Origin: Aspidapion aeneum
Taxonomy: Eukaryota > Arthropoda > Insecta > Coleoptera > Brentidae
Direction: 5' to 3'
NCBI GenBank assembly: GCA_963576565.1
Contig: OY755044.1
Span: forward strand, 51,095,847-51,159,846
DNA: 64,000 nt
The position numbers were made by a program, and so were the translations under genes. This document shows positions 1 to 10,536 of this stretch, in pieces. A model generated the notes under the pieces. The model searched no databases. It was not told the origin of the DNA and was given only the letters and a program-made list of their open reading frames with translations. Position 1 is the first letter of the stretch, and the number at the start of each line of letters is the position of its first letter.

Positions 1-740
1 AGTTTTTTAAGCATAGGCCAATAGTATGAAGGTAATTTTGTATGAGGAGGAGTTTGGACGGGGTTTTTAGAGCATAGCCCAATAGTACGAGTGCCTTTTT
101 GACTTTGATATTACAATTTGCAAGTTATGTGAGCTTTTGTTAATTATATGCAGGTGCGAGTGGGTCTTTGTCTTTTTAACAATAGCCGAATAGCGTGGGC
201 GGTCTTTTTGCTTTGATATGATAGCACATAGTTGCGAAGGCCATTATCTTTTGTGTACAGAGGCGAGCACTGTGGGTGGTCTTTTCACCTTGATATGACA
301 ATGTAAATGTATGTGTGTCTTTGTCTTTTGTGTGCAGGTGTGAATGGTTGTTTCTCTTTTATATGTGGAGGCAAACAACAAAGGGTGTTTTATTGACATC
401 GACAATGAATGGCCTTGACCCCAAATTTATTACCCAACAAGTCAAGACAAGTCTAAGTAAAGATTGCATTCTCTTGGTACTAATTACACTAGGTGTTCAT
501 TCATTATGCTTTGTATGCAGCTGCAAAAGGGATTATTGACTTCGACAATGAATGGCCTTGAGCCCAAAATTTATCAACCAAGAAGTCAAGACAAGTTTGA
601 GTCAAGATTGCATATATTGTACAAGAGTGGGTGGTGTGTGATTCATACCAGGTGTTAGAGGCTTATAGTCTGAGAGGTATTATATTTATTGGTTCTAATT
701 ACACTAGGTGTTCATTCATTATGCTTTTTCAAAACTTGAA
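1..740. repeat. Degenerate tandem repeats, non-coding
   Basis: Two diverged repeat blocks are visible. In 1-390 a unit of roughly 100 bp recurs with the landmarks 'catagcccaatag' (about 12, 73 and 182), 'ctttgatat' and 'ttgtgtgcaggtg'. From about 392 a second unit with 'tcgacaatgaatggcc' occurs at about 399 and 543, and 'ctaattacactaggtgttc' occurs at about 479 and 694. The short reading frames crossing this block contain the repeats themselves and look like chance openings. I do not recognise the family. Confidence 0.6.
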
Positions 741-1068
741 ATGCTGTAAAGTGACATTATATTATTAAAATTTACATCAAAGAACTACTACAGCTTGTGA
801 TTTGTGGTCCAATTAATCATGAAGATGCATTGCAAAATACTCTGCCAGTATATGGACACCTAAGCTCATACTTACTATAGTTATAGTGTACGTGTTAGCT
901 AATATAACTAAAAACGAAAATATATTTTGTTCAACTCTAGACTCAATTACAATTTGTTTGATACCACACAAGCCATGTTTTAACTTAAACTCGACCCAAA
1001 ACCTAGCCCAGGTACCAAATTTCACTCAAATCAAGCAAGCAGTTTTTGGGTTATGCGCGTTGGTCGTT

Positions 1069-1118
1069 ACAGACAGACAGACAGACATACATACAATTAC
1101 ACACACACACACACACAG
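1069..1118. repeat. (CAGA)n/(CA)n microsatellite
   Basis: A run of CAGA units followed by CATA and then nine CA units. It starts directly after 'cgtt' in a GTTACAGACA core. This composition often marks the tail or edge of an insect interspersed repeat, but I cannot define that repeat's ends. Confidence 0.75.
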
Positions 1119-1599
1119 ATGGTGCGACAAAAAACTTTCAAAATCATCCGAAACGCAAAGATATATAAAAAAATTTGAAATCGGAGCAACTTTTTTTTTC
1201 TCAAAAATGAAATTTTTTTCTTGTGTCCAGGAAATTCAATAATAATAATAAGTTCTCGCATTAAAAGCGTTTTCACTTATTTTATCTATATTTTTGTCAA
1301 AACCCCTACTACAAAAAAATTGTCCGTGTAAATATTTGGCAATAAAACCAATTCTAGATTTGTGACCTCCTACTAGCCTGCCAGCATTATAAAATGATGT
1401 AATACCCCGCCCCCAAAGGTAATAAAATTGGGTACCTGTAAGTCTTCCTTGGGTACGTGGAAAATAAAGGTGTGTTGATAACACCCACGTAAATATCTTG
1501 AGTATTTTTGGTAGCTACCTATAAAATAAAGTTTTTTGGGATAACGTCGAAAATGTGTTATTTGGATGTATTTTGACCTATCCTAGCAATATCGCCTTG

Positions 1600-1632
1600 A
1601 TGTCTGTATGTCTGTGTGTGTGTCCGTAACAC
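1600..1632. repeat. (TGTC/TG)n microsatellite, inverse of the 1069 repeat
   Basis: TGTCTGTATGTCTG, then TG repeats and 'tccgtaacacg'. Its reverse complement has the same order as the array at 1069 (GTTAC-GACA core, then CA and CAGA units), so the two may be opposite-facing copies of one repeat family about 500 bp apart. Confidence 0.55.
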
Positions 1633-2981
1633 GATACCTCATAAACCGCAGAACCGATTTTCTTAAAATTTTCTGGTAAAATAGTGTTCGACGTTCTAAC
1701 GAGTTGATTAGAATGATTTTGGTCAAATTTATCAATACTAATAACAGTTTATTGATAGTTAAAAAATTTAAAAAAGCTAACTTTTTAGGGGAGCGTCGCA
1801 TTAATATGCAGTTTTCGGAAAATAGAGAAACACAACACAAAATTTCATTAACCATTAAAAATAAAATAATTTTACCACAATATACATGATTCAGTCATTC
1901 ATAATATATTAACCACAATTTGTTCTATTTTAATAATCCACCATTACTATAGTGCAATAATTTTAGATACTTAAAACGTTAACAAAATTCCTACTTGTTC
2001 TTTTTCCTAAATAAATTTATAAAGTTCTTTGGTTTAATGATAGAGTACAAAAATAGTTTTACAAACTAATTGACTAAGACCTAGTCTCAGCTAATCAATT
2101 GATTTGTTTATATGCTATTCCATCAAAAACGGACATGAGTGTTCCAATTTAATTATTTATTTGAAAAATCACCAGTGCGTGAGACAGAGTATATGATCTA
2201 AGTGTGCAAGTCCGAGAAAGCAGACGGTGTACACCCCATAAAAACGCGGCTAACCAAAGCTGGGGGTTGGTTATCCTTTTTATGTACTTTTGAAATGTAT
2301 ACCTTATCTTTCGCACCGGTAGCCAAACTATTAAAGAATTGCAGTTCACTTCCTATGTAGTTTTATCATGTTATTCATCATTTTTTGCATTTTGGAAAAC
2401 TTATTTCTTATACCACAGGGAATATACTTTCTAATACGAAATATTTGCTTAATTAAATCCAATTGACATCATTTAGGTAATACTTAACATGTCTCATTTC
2501 TCATTTGCAATACTTAATAGGTATTAAATATTTTTTAGACAAATTTTGCAACAGTCATAAAACGTCGCTTTTAAGTATTCAGCACCCTTCATTTAAATCA
2601 CTTAATTTCGCGCACTCTTTAAAATCTAGTCCAGGCATTGTGTTTTTTTTTCAATACTGACTAAAATATAATGTTTCTAGTTTTTAAATTCATTGAAAGT
2701 TTTACTAAAGACACAATCTTTTTTCTTTTTCCTAGGTCAATGCTTTGCATGCATGCATATTATAAAACTTCCTTAATGTTAGTTTAATTTCACAGCATAC
2801 AAAATCCTTTATTATTTTCAAAACTTGTAGCGACTTGTCTCAATTACGTTAGACTATACCCTTCACAACTCTTCTTGTTGATTGTTTCCAGAAAATAACT
2901 TTGTGTAGTTATTAGAACTTGCTTGAGTAAAAACACTTTAAATGTATAATAAGTCTTAACAATCAACGTAACAAAAATTGA

Positions 2982-3040
2982 TGTGTGTGTGTGTGTATGT
3001 GTAGGTGTGTATGTGTGTGTAGGTGTGTTTGTGTGTGTGT
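2982..3040. repeat. (TG)n microsatellite
   Basis: About 59 bp of TG dinucleotides with TA and AG interruptions (tgtatgtg, taggtgtg). It creates a spurious minus-strand reading frame rich in His and Thr. Confidence 0.85.
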
Positions 3041-3808
3041 AAAGTCATAGGTGTAAATACCAATAAAATTTTTCTTTGTAAAATTACTCCATAGTTAAAA
3101 TTTGATGTTTTTTCCGAACCCTCAGCTTGTAGTTTACTTCTTTCCACATCTAAATGTTTGCATAATGTCAATTTTTAAAGTATTGCAACATTTTTTAGTT
3201 TTCGTTGTTTATTTGCACTATCAGAAAAAAACACTGCAACTCTACACACTTTTAATGACCTCATATAAAATTTAGTTTGTTAACCCCATAATCTTATATG
3301 ACTAATTGTCAAGCAAGTACCTGACATCTTAACTTCTGCTGAACCGATTCGAAAAATGCTTTTTTGCATAATATCAAAAGACCTTGTTGTTTGCAACTAT
3401 TTTTCTTGGTTTTTGTCTATAATTATGTCTTCTTAATAGTTTATAAAAAGTGTCTATTTATTTTTGATAGAGACCACATTCATCTCAGCCATCATATTTA
3501 TCTATAATACACTGAAGACGTGACGCCACATTTTAGTTTGGGCATATTTTTACATTCAAGGGCTACTTTTGTTAAGTTGTGCGTCAATATTCTAGGTAAT
3601 AATGGGTATAATGTTAGTAGTTTTTCTTCAATTATGTATCTGCATGAGTCAAAACCAAAACATAACCATTTTGTTAACCATTTATCAATATTTTCATAAA
3701 TTTTCTCTTTTAACAGTTCCTCTAGCTTAAACTCAACTCTAGTTGAAAGATATTAAAATATGATGATTAGTAAAACTTATATTAATGCTTATCTAGTCAG
3801 TAGTAAGG

Positions 3809-6800
3809 TGTGGCCTATTAAAATGCGTTGTGTGACATTTGTGGCAGCTTAAAGACGTTGCCGCCATTTTGTGACACAAAAAACCCACTGAATAATTAAA
3901 CGAATATCTGGAAGCAGAACTGTATTTTCCAGCTAGGTAAAACATTGATATGCCCGGTAACTTTTATACAGTGGAGAAGGGGGGGGTTCAGAAATAAAAA
4001 AATTTTAAGTGCGCCACATTATTTAATACCAATGTTTTACAAAGAAGTTCTTAAATAAAATACAGTTCAACCCAAACGTTGTAGTCAAACAATGAAATTC
4101 TACTTACTTCCGAGGCTTCCAGAGTATTTGTGTAATTAAAAAACAAATAAAATTGACTAATAAACAGACTAAAATTCTAAAAGATTGAATTAAGATGACA
4201 AAAATAGAAGCACTTTACAGGTAGATGGACTCCTTTAACAGGTCATAGTGTACCTACCTTTGAGTCGGTAGCGTAGGACTCAATTATATGAATGATTGTA
4301 AAAAAAATACACTTCCAAAATCGTTCCATCATAGGGGAGATCTGGACCAAATATCTGCTGTCATCATTCTACGTTGGATAGAATGAGACAGACAGCAACC
4401 CAGTCCGAGATCCACCCCATGAGGTAAAACAGTGAAAAGAAACCGCTAAAACATATAATCTCATCTCTCTTTTGTCTCCGCAAAGTTGGTCATTGGGTTG
4501 CACAAATAATACAAAAATTTAGTTCATCTTGTGTATTTTAAGGGCTGAAGTTAAGATTAGAAACATGAAATATGCAAAAAAGATTAAACAAGTTCGGGCC
4601 AAAATAGCAAGGCACTCCAAATTTCACAGGAGAAATTGTCTTAAATAAATGAAATGAAGGAAGACAAGTCAATTTAGTAAATACGCCGCAAAATTGTGGT
4701 TATGACGTCATACCGTTACCTTGCGTTTACAAGCAATTTTGAAATTATACTGTAAAAAATTATATATGAAAAGAAATTATATTGAAAAATTATATCAAAT
4801 GATTATGTTTAAAGGCTTGTTCCTACCTTGGTCCTGCAATTATTTAATCGTTAGTTCGGTGTTTTATTAAACCTGGAAGTGGTGTTTCCTGACATTCCTC
4901 TTGTTACTCCTGGTTCAGTTCTGCCCGCGTCTCCCTTGAAGATCCCTTAGCACATGGTACTAGGGCAGCCCATGGTTGTGAAAAGGTTGTGGGATCCTTG
5001 CCCGAGCGTAAAAACCCTGTGGAAAATGAAATGTTTCAGTTTCCTGGAATTCGTCTATTTTGCACGAAGTTCCCCTACCCCGAGTAATTTAACCAAGAAC
5101 CCCATGTCGACTCAATAAAATAAAGCAGATTTAAACAGATGAACTAAAATAACCCTAACGTACCTTTCCCAGGGTTACAACTGGCTCGTCCGGCTTCCCA
5201 CCAGCGTCCAGCACAGCTGTCGGTGGAATGGACAGGGCTGTAGACAAAGGAGAAAAACAATATATAGTTTTTATCCAACACGTGGTTAAAAGAAAAATAT
5301 AAAAACGCCAAAAATTCCCCACGTCTTTTGTCAAAAAAAGTACATTTCACACGAAAAATAATTACAATTTGGGAGGCAAATATTATCTTGAAGAGTCCTC
5401 AAATAATAAAAAAATGAAAAAAAATAAAATCGAACTTACCAATGCTCTTCCCCGTACAAATGGCGTAGGCCGACTTAAAATCCCCTCAAAAGGGTGCGAG
5501 CGTCACTCTAGATTACCCTAGACACGACGGACTCACTTCTACAGTTTCTGGGATATCTCCTACAATCGCTGCAGTGCCAATCACCAAAAACAAAGGCGAT
5601 CCCAGAAACTGTTGTCGACCCAGCCAAAATTCGTTAGCAAGAGACCAGGCACTCCGTTGAGAACGCAAAAAAATGAAGTGGCCGGAAACCGTTTTGTAAA
5701 TGACAGTAAAACGACACGACTGGAAGAAAAGACCCGCGGTTTTCAAACTAACCAATGAGGAAATACAGCAATAGTTCCATACCGGTATATAGGGGCCAGC
5801 ACCGACCAAGGGGACATTGAAATTAGGTAAAACGCGCATTGAGGTGTTGTCGGATCTATTTCCACGGTTGAAATTTTTATAACAAGGACGTCGAGACACC
5901 CTCCATGCATAGACCGAACATTTGCCTACCGGACTGTAAGAAGCTCAGCATTGAAACCATCAACTGTAAAATCAATTACTGAAGACCAGGGCATGCATCA
6001 AACCCAGGAATATTCGAACACTCAACCAATTCCCATATGAGTAAAGTTATACTGAGCGCAGAATTTAGTTGCACTCCAGTTACAGTCTTAGTCAAAAGTT
6101 TCCTTCGCTCTTTATAAATGTTTTCTCTAATATTCATATGGTTTAACGCCATTTTTGTAAAACATTTCTACAGTAATAAAGTTGTTTCTGAACCTGAACC
6201 CAAAAATACACACTGAACTACTGCTAAGAAGCTCGGCACAAGAGTGTTCAGATGTTAACTCACACGATTTCGTTTATTCTTTTAGTCTTGGTTTTTATCC
6301 CTCGTTTATCTCCCATTTACAAAAGTGCACGACTCGTATTTATTCCATCCTCTCCCTATCAAATTAATAAAGATATCAAAGTGGGCGGAGCCTCGGTTGT
6401 TACTGGTCAAACCGTGGACCTTAATATGTTTTCGTGCTGTGACAACTAGCTATGAGGTTCGGATTGTCCCAATATCCTCGAAAATATACGTAAGGGAATG
6501 AAATGTTCATCTAAATGTTTCCTTCCTGTTACTGAAACCATTTGTGATGCGGCAACGCCGCCATTCCCCAGCAGAATCGCTGTTCATTGTCATGACAGTC
6601 AACGAAAACTATGAAATTTCAGATAAACAAAACAGTCAAAAGTTTTTATGTGATTTTCCCGAAACCTGTGATCCTAAATTCCAATTACGATGTCCAGATA
6701 ATGCGATGTGCGTAGTGTCCACAGTAATTCGATGGAATGTCTCCTTTATAAGGTAACTTTTTGGACACTATATAACCTCCAAACCTAGCTCTATAAAATA

Positions 6801-6901
6801 CCCTTAATTTGTGTACAGAAAGACGAGTCGAAGAGTCTTTATTATTTACCTAAATAAACAAATATGTAACGTTGCCTTAAACGTAAAAATGACACGTTAC
6901 A
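3809..6901 (-). repeat. Gypsy-1 3' LTR (3.09 kb)
   Basis: Direct repeat of 17605-20670 with roughly 1% scattered differences by eye and a few small indels. One example is about 20 bp around 5651-5670 present here and absent from the other LTR. It starts TG and ends CA. Short reading frames inside (5144-5350, 5513-5899, 6544-6756) recur in both LTRs only because the LTRs are copies; none resembles a known protein. A minus-strand TATATA lies at 5786-5791, equivalent to the one in the 5' LTR. Confidence 0.93.
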
Positions 6902-6915
6902 TAATCCCCCCCCAA
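6902..6915 (-). promoter_or_regulatory. Gypsy-1 polypurine tract
   Basis: On the minus strand this reads TTGGGGGGGGATTA directly before the 3' LTR start TGTAAC. A G-run abutting the LTR is the expected plus-strand DNA primer site. Confidence 0.8.
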
Positions 6916-6939
6916 CTTCACGACGATTAACCTAAAAGG

Positions 6940-8936
6940 TTAATCGGAGAGGTCCGCTGCCGACTTAAGGTCTTTGGCATGCCAAGTCCCTGGTAGTACT
7001 TTACCCGATGGTTCCTGAAGCTCAAATATCCATGGAGAAATTTTATTCCTAATCACATAAGGACCAATGAATTTCGGTGCTAACTTCTTCGAGAAAAACT
7101 TCGCAGCATCCGACAAAACATAATTTTTCTTCCAAACACGCTGACCCACAACAAAGTTGGGTACCCTTGTACGCAAATTATACTGAACTACGTTTTTCTC
7201 TCCAGCCACCTCTAACCTTCTCTTAACATCAGCATAGAGCTTCCGGAAACCTTCGTTCTTACTTTCAGCTGCGGATTGTACACCATTCTCTTTAGATAAC
7301 AAAACTGGGTTGGAGTAATCTTTTCCTGATAAACACATATTCCTACCAAAATTAACAAAGAAAGGAGACATCCTGGTTGTCTCATGGGTTGCAGTATGAA
7401 TCGCGCAGGCAAGTTTATGTATTTGTTCGTCCCACTTCCTGTGGTTGTCTTTCACATAACAACATAACATGGTTTTTAACGTACGATTCGTCCTTTCTGT
7501 TGGATTCGCTCTGGGGTGATAATACGGATTATACTGAATTTTAACCTGATAACTCTCAGCAAAACGTTTAAACTCGTTACTTTTGTACTGAGGGCCATTA
7601 TCGCAAAGTATCAAACGGGGTACTCCGAAGACCATAAATACTTGCTCCTCAAGATGCTTGACAACGGCTTGAGTAGGGGCTGTTCGCATTGGAAAAACTA
7701 AGGAAAACTTACTTAAATAGTCCGTCACGACGAGAATCCAGCAATTACCCTTTGTCGAACGAGGTAGAGGTCCACATAAATCCGTCGAAATAATTTCCCA
7801 AGGACGAGTTGGTTTTGGGTGAGATATCATCTGATCAGATACACCTTGTGTATCACCTTTATGAGCCGCACAGACAAAGCATTTCTTTACAAAAGTTGCC
7901 ACGTCCTGGCGCATTTTTGGCCAATAATATTTTTCTGCCAGTCTGTGGAAGGTTTTATACACACCCATATGTCCTGCGGTAGGAGGATCGTGAGCTTCTC
8001 CTATAATTCTACGCCTATGATCTTTGGGGACTACCTCTTTCCAATATTCGTTAGATGGTGAAAGTTGAGGGTATTCTTGTTTGACATATTTATACAACTT
8101 ATTATCAGTGTATCTCCAATTCATAAATTTTAACGGTGATTCTACGACCCTCTTTACCATCTTTTGGTACCATCGATCTTTAATTGTTGTTGAAACGTCT
8201 CTGGGCTGCGAAATTGTATCAATCATAGGTACTGCACGAGACAACATGTCCGGGACAACTAAATCTTTCCCTTTCCGATGGATTACTTCAAAGTCATATT
8301 GCTGCAGTTTTACAGACCAACGAGCAAGTCTTCCACTGGGCTCTTTCAAGCTATGAAGCCATTTTAAACTAAAATGATCTGTTATGACCTTAAATGAGAT
8401 CCCCTCAATATAAGGCCGGAGCTTCTCTATCGCCCAAACCAATGCCAAACATTCTCGCTCGGTGGTCGTGTAAACACGTTCTTGCTTAGTCAAAAATCGA
8501 CTCAAATAGCATATGACCTTGTCTCCTTCAGGATAAGGCTGCGTTAAACATGCTCCTATTCCATATCCTGAGGCGTCTGTTTGAATGACAAATTCCTTGG
8601 TATAATCTGGACATGTAAGAATCGGTGCAGTCACTAAAAGTTCCTTAATCTTAATAAATGCCTTTTCGCAGTCTGGAGTCCAATCGAACTTTTGATTTTT
8701 CTTAGTTAGAGCTGTAATCGGAGCTATTATCGCTGAAAAATTCTCTATGAAACGTCTATACCAGGATATTGTACCTACAACTCTACGAACTTCTCTGACA
8801 GTTCTTGGCCTCTGGAGCTCTAACATAGCTTTAATTTTATTAGGGTCAACTCGGATGCCTCGACGGTCCACTACGAAACCTAAATAAGTCATTTCTGGCC
8901 TACACAGTTGGCATTTTTCCCAACTTACCGTTATCT
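6940..8936 (-). pseudogene. pol: Gypsy-1 pol, 3' part: end of RT, RNase H, integrase
   Basis: An open frame of about 660 codons with no internal stop. Counting from the Met of MTYLGFVVD, the end of RT comes first, then a Ty3-type RNase H (QTDASGYGIG about 104-113). The integrase follows: an HHCC zinc finger (H301, H308, C338, C341), then a DD35E core with D371 (STDLCGP), D431 (LCDNGPQ) and E466 (NPTERTN). A GPY/F-type C-terminal module (FIGPYVI about 609-615) comes last. RNase H removes template RNA and integrase inserts the cDNA; both would act in the element's particle and the nucleus. All visible integrase catalytic residues are present. The frame is separated from the RT body by the retroposon at 8937-9389. 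The stop lies 38 bp before the LTR. Confidence 0.92.
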
Positions 8937-9389
8937 AATGGCTATATGTTTTATTAATGGCTATATGTTTTATATTATGTATGTTTATATACATATATAT
9001 GGATATATTTATATATTATATTATTTATTTAATGCCCAATTATAACTTTATATTTTATAGGTTTTAGGACCTACATACTTTTGTTGCTTTTAGAAAAAAC
9101 TGTATATTTTTTTTTCCTTTCCTTTCTCATTTGATAAATTGTTCTGTTATTATTATTTATTTAAATTTAGGCACCTAGGTAATTTTTTATTTTATTATGA
9201 ATTTAATTTTTTATTTTCTTGGCTCAAGATGCAAATCAGAGTCTATTTCATTCATCTCTGGATGAAACAGACAGCTGATCTTCGGCCTTTTTCTAGCATT
9301 TTTAGTTATAGAAAAAATTATGTATTGTTAATTTTTGTAAGTTGCTGGAAAATAAAGACCTTTAATAATAATAATAATAATAATAATCT
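8937..9389 (+). mobile_element. Retroposon insertion in Gypsy-1 pol with (AAT)n tail
   Basis: 453 bp that interrupt the RT frame. On the plus strand it ends in 'aaataaagaccttt' followed by about nine AAT repeats, like the 3' ends of several non-LTR retrotransposons or their SINEs. A candidate target duplication ATCT lies at 8933-8936 and 9386-9389. Near the left end a 19-bp unit 'taatggctatatgttttat' is repeated twice. No reading frame resembles RT, so this is a 5'-truncated LINE tail or a SINE. The inserted length (453) is a multiple of three relative to pol phase, consistent with a clean insertion into a previously continuous frame. Confidence 0.65.
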
Positions 9390-10536
9390 TTGCATTCTGC
9401 AATCTTCGTAGGACTTCCTCAAGAATTCTAAGATGTTCAGAACAGCTCTGTGTGACAATTACGAGGTCATCGAGATATACATACACGTAGGGGTCTAAAT
9501 CGAGTCTCTGCCAAGTTGCAGGTGCATTATGAAGACCAAATGGTAACCGCTTAAATTGGAAGAGACCTCGTCGACAGATGAAAGCTGTTAGTGACTTCGA
9601 TGATTCTTCCATTGGTACTTGCCAATAAGCGCTTTTGATATCTAAAGTTGACAAGTATTTAGCATCTTTCAACTTGTCAAGAGTCTCGGATACGAGTGGT
9701 AAAGGATAACTATCACGCGCCGTCACTGAGTTCAATTTGCGGTAGTCTACACAGAAACGATATTTCTTTGTGTTTTTCTTTTGAACCATTACCACTGGTG
9801 AAGCCCATGAACTACTACTACGTTCTATCACATCCATTTTCAGCATTTCGTCGATTTCGTCATCAATAAGTTTCTGAATGACCGGTGAGACCTTATATGA
9901 ACGTTGTCTTATCGGTGCTGCATCTGTTGTAATCTTATGCTCTACCCTGTCTGTACATCCTAGTGAGTCACCCATAATAGTCTTATATTTATCGACCAAT
10001 TCCTCTAGTCGTTCTGATTCATAAGGCGTAAGAGTAGTTTGTTGGTCTGATGTTTCTAAAGAACAAATCACATCTTTATTATCGGCAAAGTGCCACTCAT
10101 TAGTACTTAAGTTCGGTACTATCCCCATCGAAATCCAAAAATCTAATCCTAAAATCAAAGTGTGCGGCAACTCAGGAACGACGACGACCTCTATTAACCT
10201 AAATTTATCCTGAACTCGCATAGGAAGCTGCACTGTCCCAATACTACTCGTGCTTTGACCATTTGCCACAATACAACTCGTCTTTTTTGTCGTATCAAGT
10301 GAAAAACCAAACCTCTCGATGATTGACCAACCATGATTCCCTAAAAAGGTACGTGAAGCCCCGGAATCCAACAAACCTAATAACTTATTTCCGAGCACAT
10401 CCACTTCTAAATAAGGCCTTTCATCTTTACGAGCATGACCTATCACATAATCTAAGACGTACGTTAGCCTATCGGTCGATGCTTGTTCAGGCAGACTCGA
10501 AGGTCGACCACCTACGAGCGCCTGGGTCCGTTTCCC
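9390..10536 (-). pseudogene. pol: Gypsy-1 pol, 5' part: protease and reverse transcriptase
   Basis: This frame opens in the -1 phase at the slippery site at the end of gag. It carries an aspartic protease with LLDSGAS (catalytic D-S-G) near 10360-10380. The RT motifs follow in order: VDYRKLN, LDIKSAYWQ, RLPFGLHNAPATWQ and the catalytic YLDD box (about 9475-9486). The stretch between ATWQR and YLDD is about seven residues shorter than the matching stretch of Gypsy-2, which suggests an in-frame deletion near 9497-9505. The frame then runs into the (AAT)n tail of the inserted retroposon, giving a false poly-Ile end. There is no ATG at the start, as expected for a frameshift product. Confidence 0.88.

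Larger units (their letters stand above)
741..3804. other. Non-coding flank, no gene seen
   Basis: AT-rich sequence left of Gypsy-1. I find no reading frame with recognisable protein similarity. The longest frames read through microsatellites (around 1070-1118 and 2982-3040). Two patches, about 1020-1240 and 1590-1720, look like remnants of interspersed repeats because each joins a GTTAC(A/G)GACA core to a simple repeat. The rest shows no feature I can support. Confidence 0.5.

Noticed and set aside
886..1242. 118-codon frame
   Set aside because: It reads through the CAGA/CA microsatellite (DRQTDIHTITHTHTH) and has no recognisable domain.
2956..3171. 71-codon minus-strand frame
   Set aside because: Most of it translates the TG microsatellite (His/Thr repeats).
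5513..5899. 128-codon frame in the Gypsy-1 LTR
   Set aside because: It appears in both LTRs only because they are copies, is changed by an indel of about 20 bp in the other copy, and shows no known domain.
6544..6756. 70-codon frame repeated at 20313-20525
   Set aside because: LTR duplication explains its conservation; it is antisense to Gypsy-1 and has no recognised motif.
9328..9387. Poly-Ile C-terminus of Gypsy-1 RT
   Set aside because: It is the (AAT)n tail of the inserted retroposon read on the other strand.
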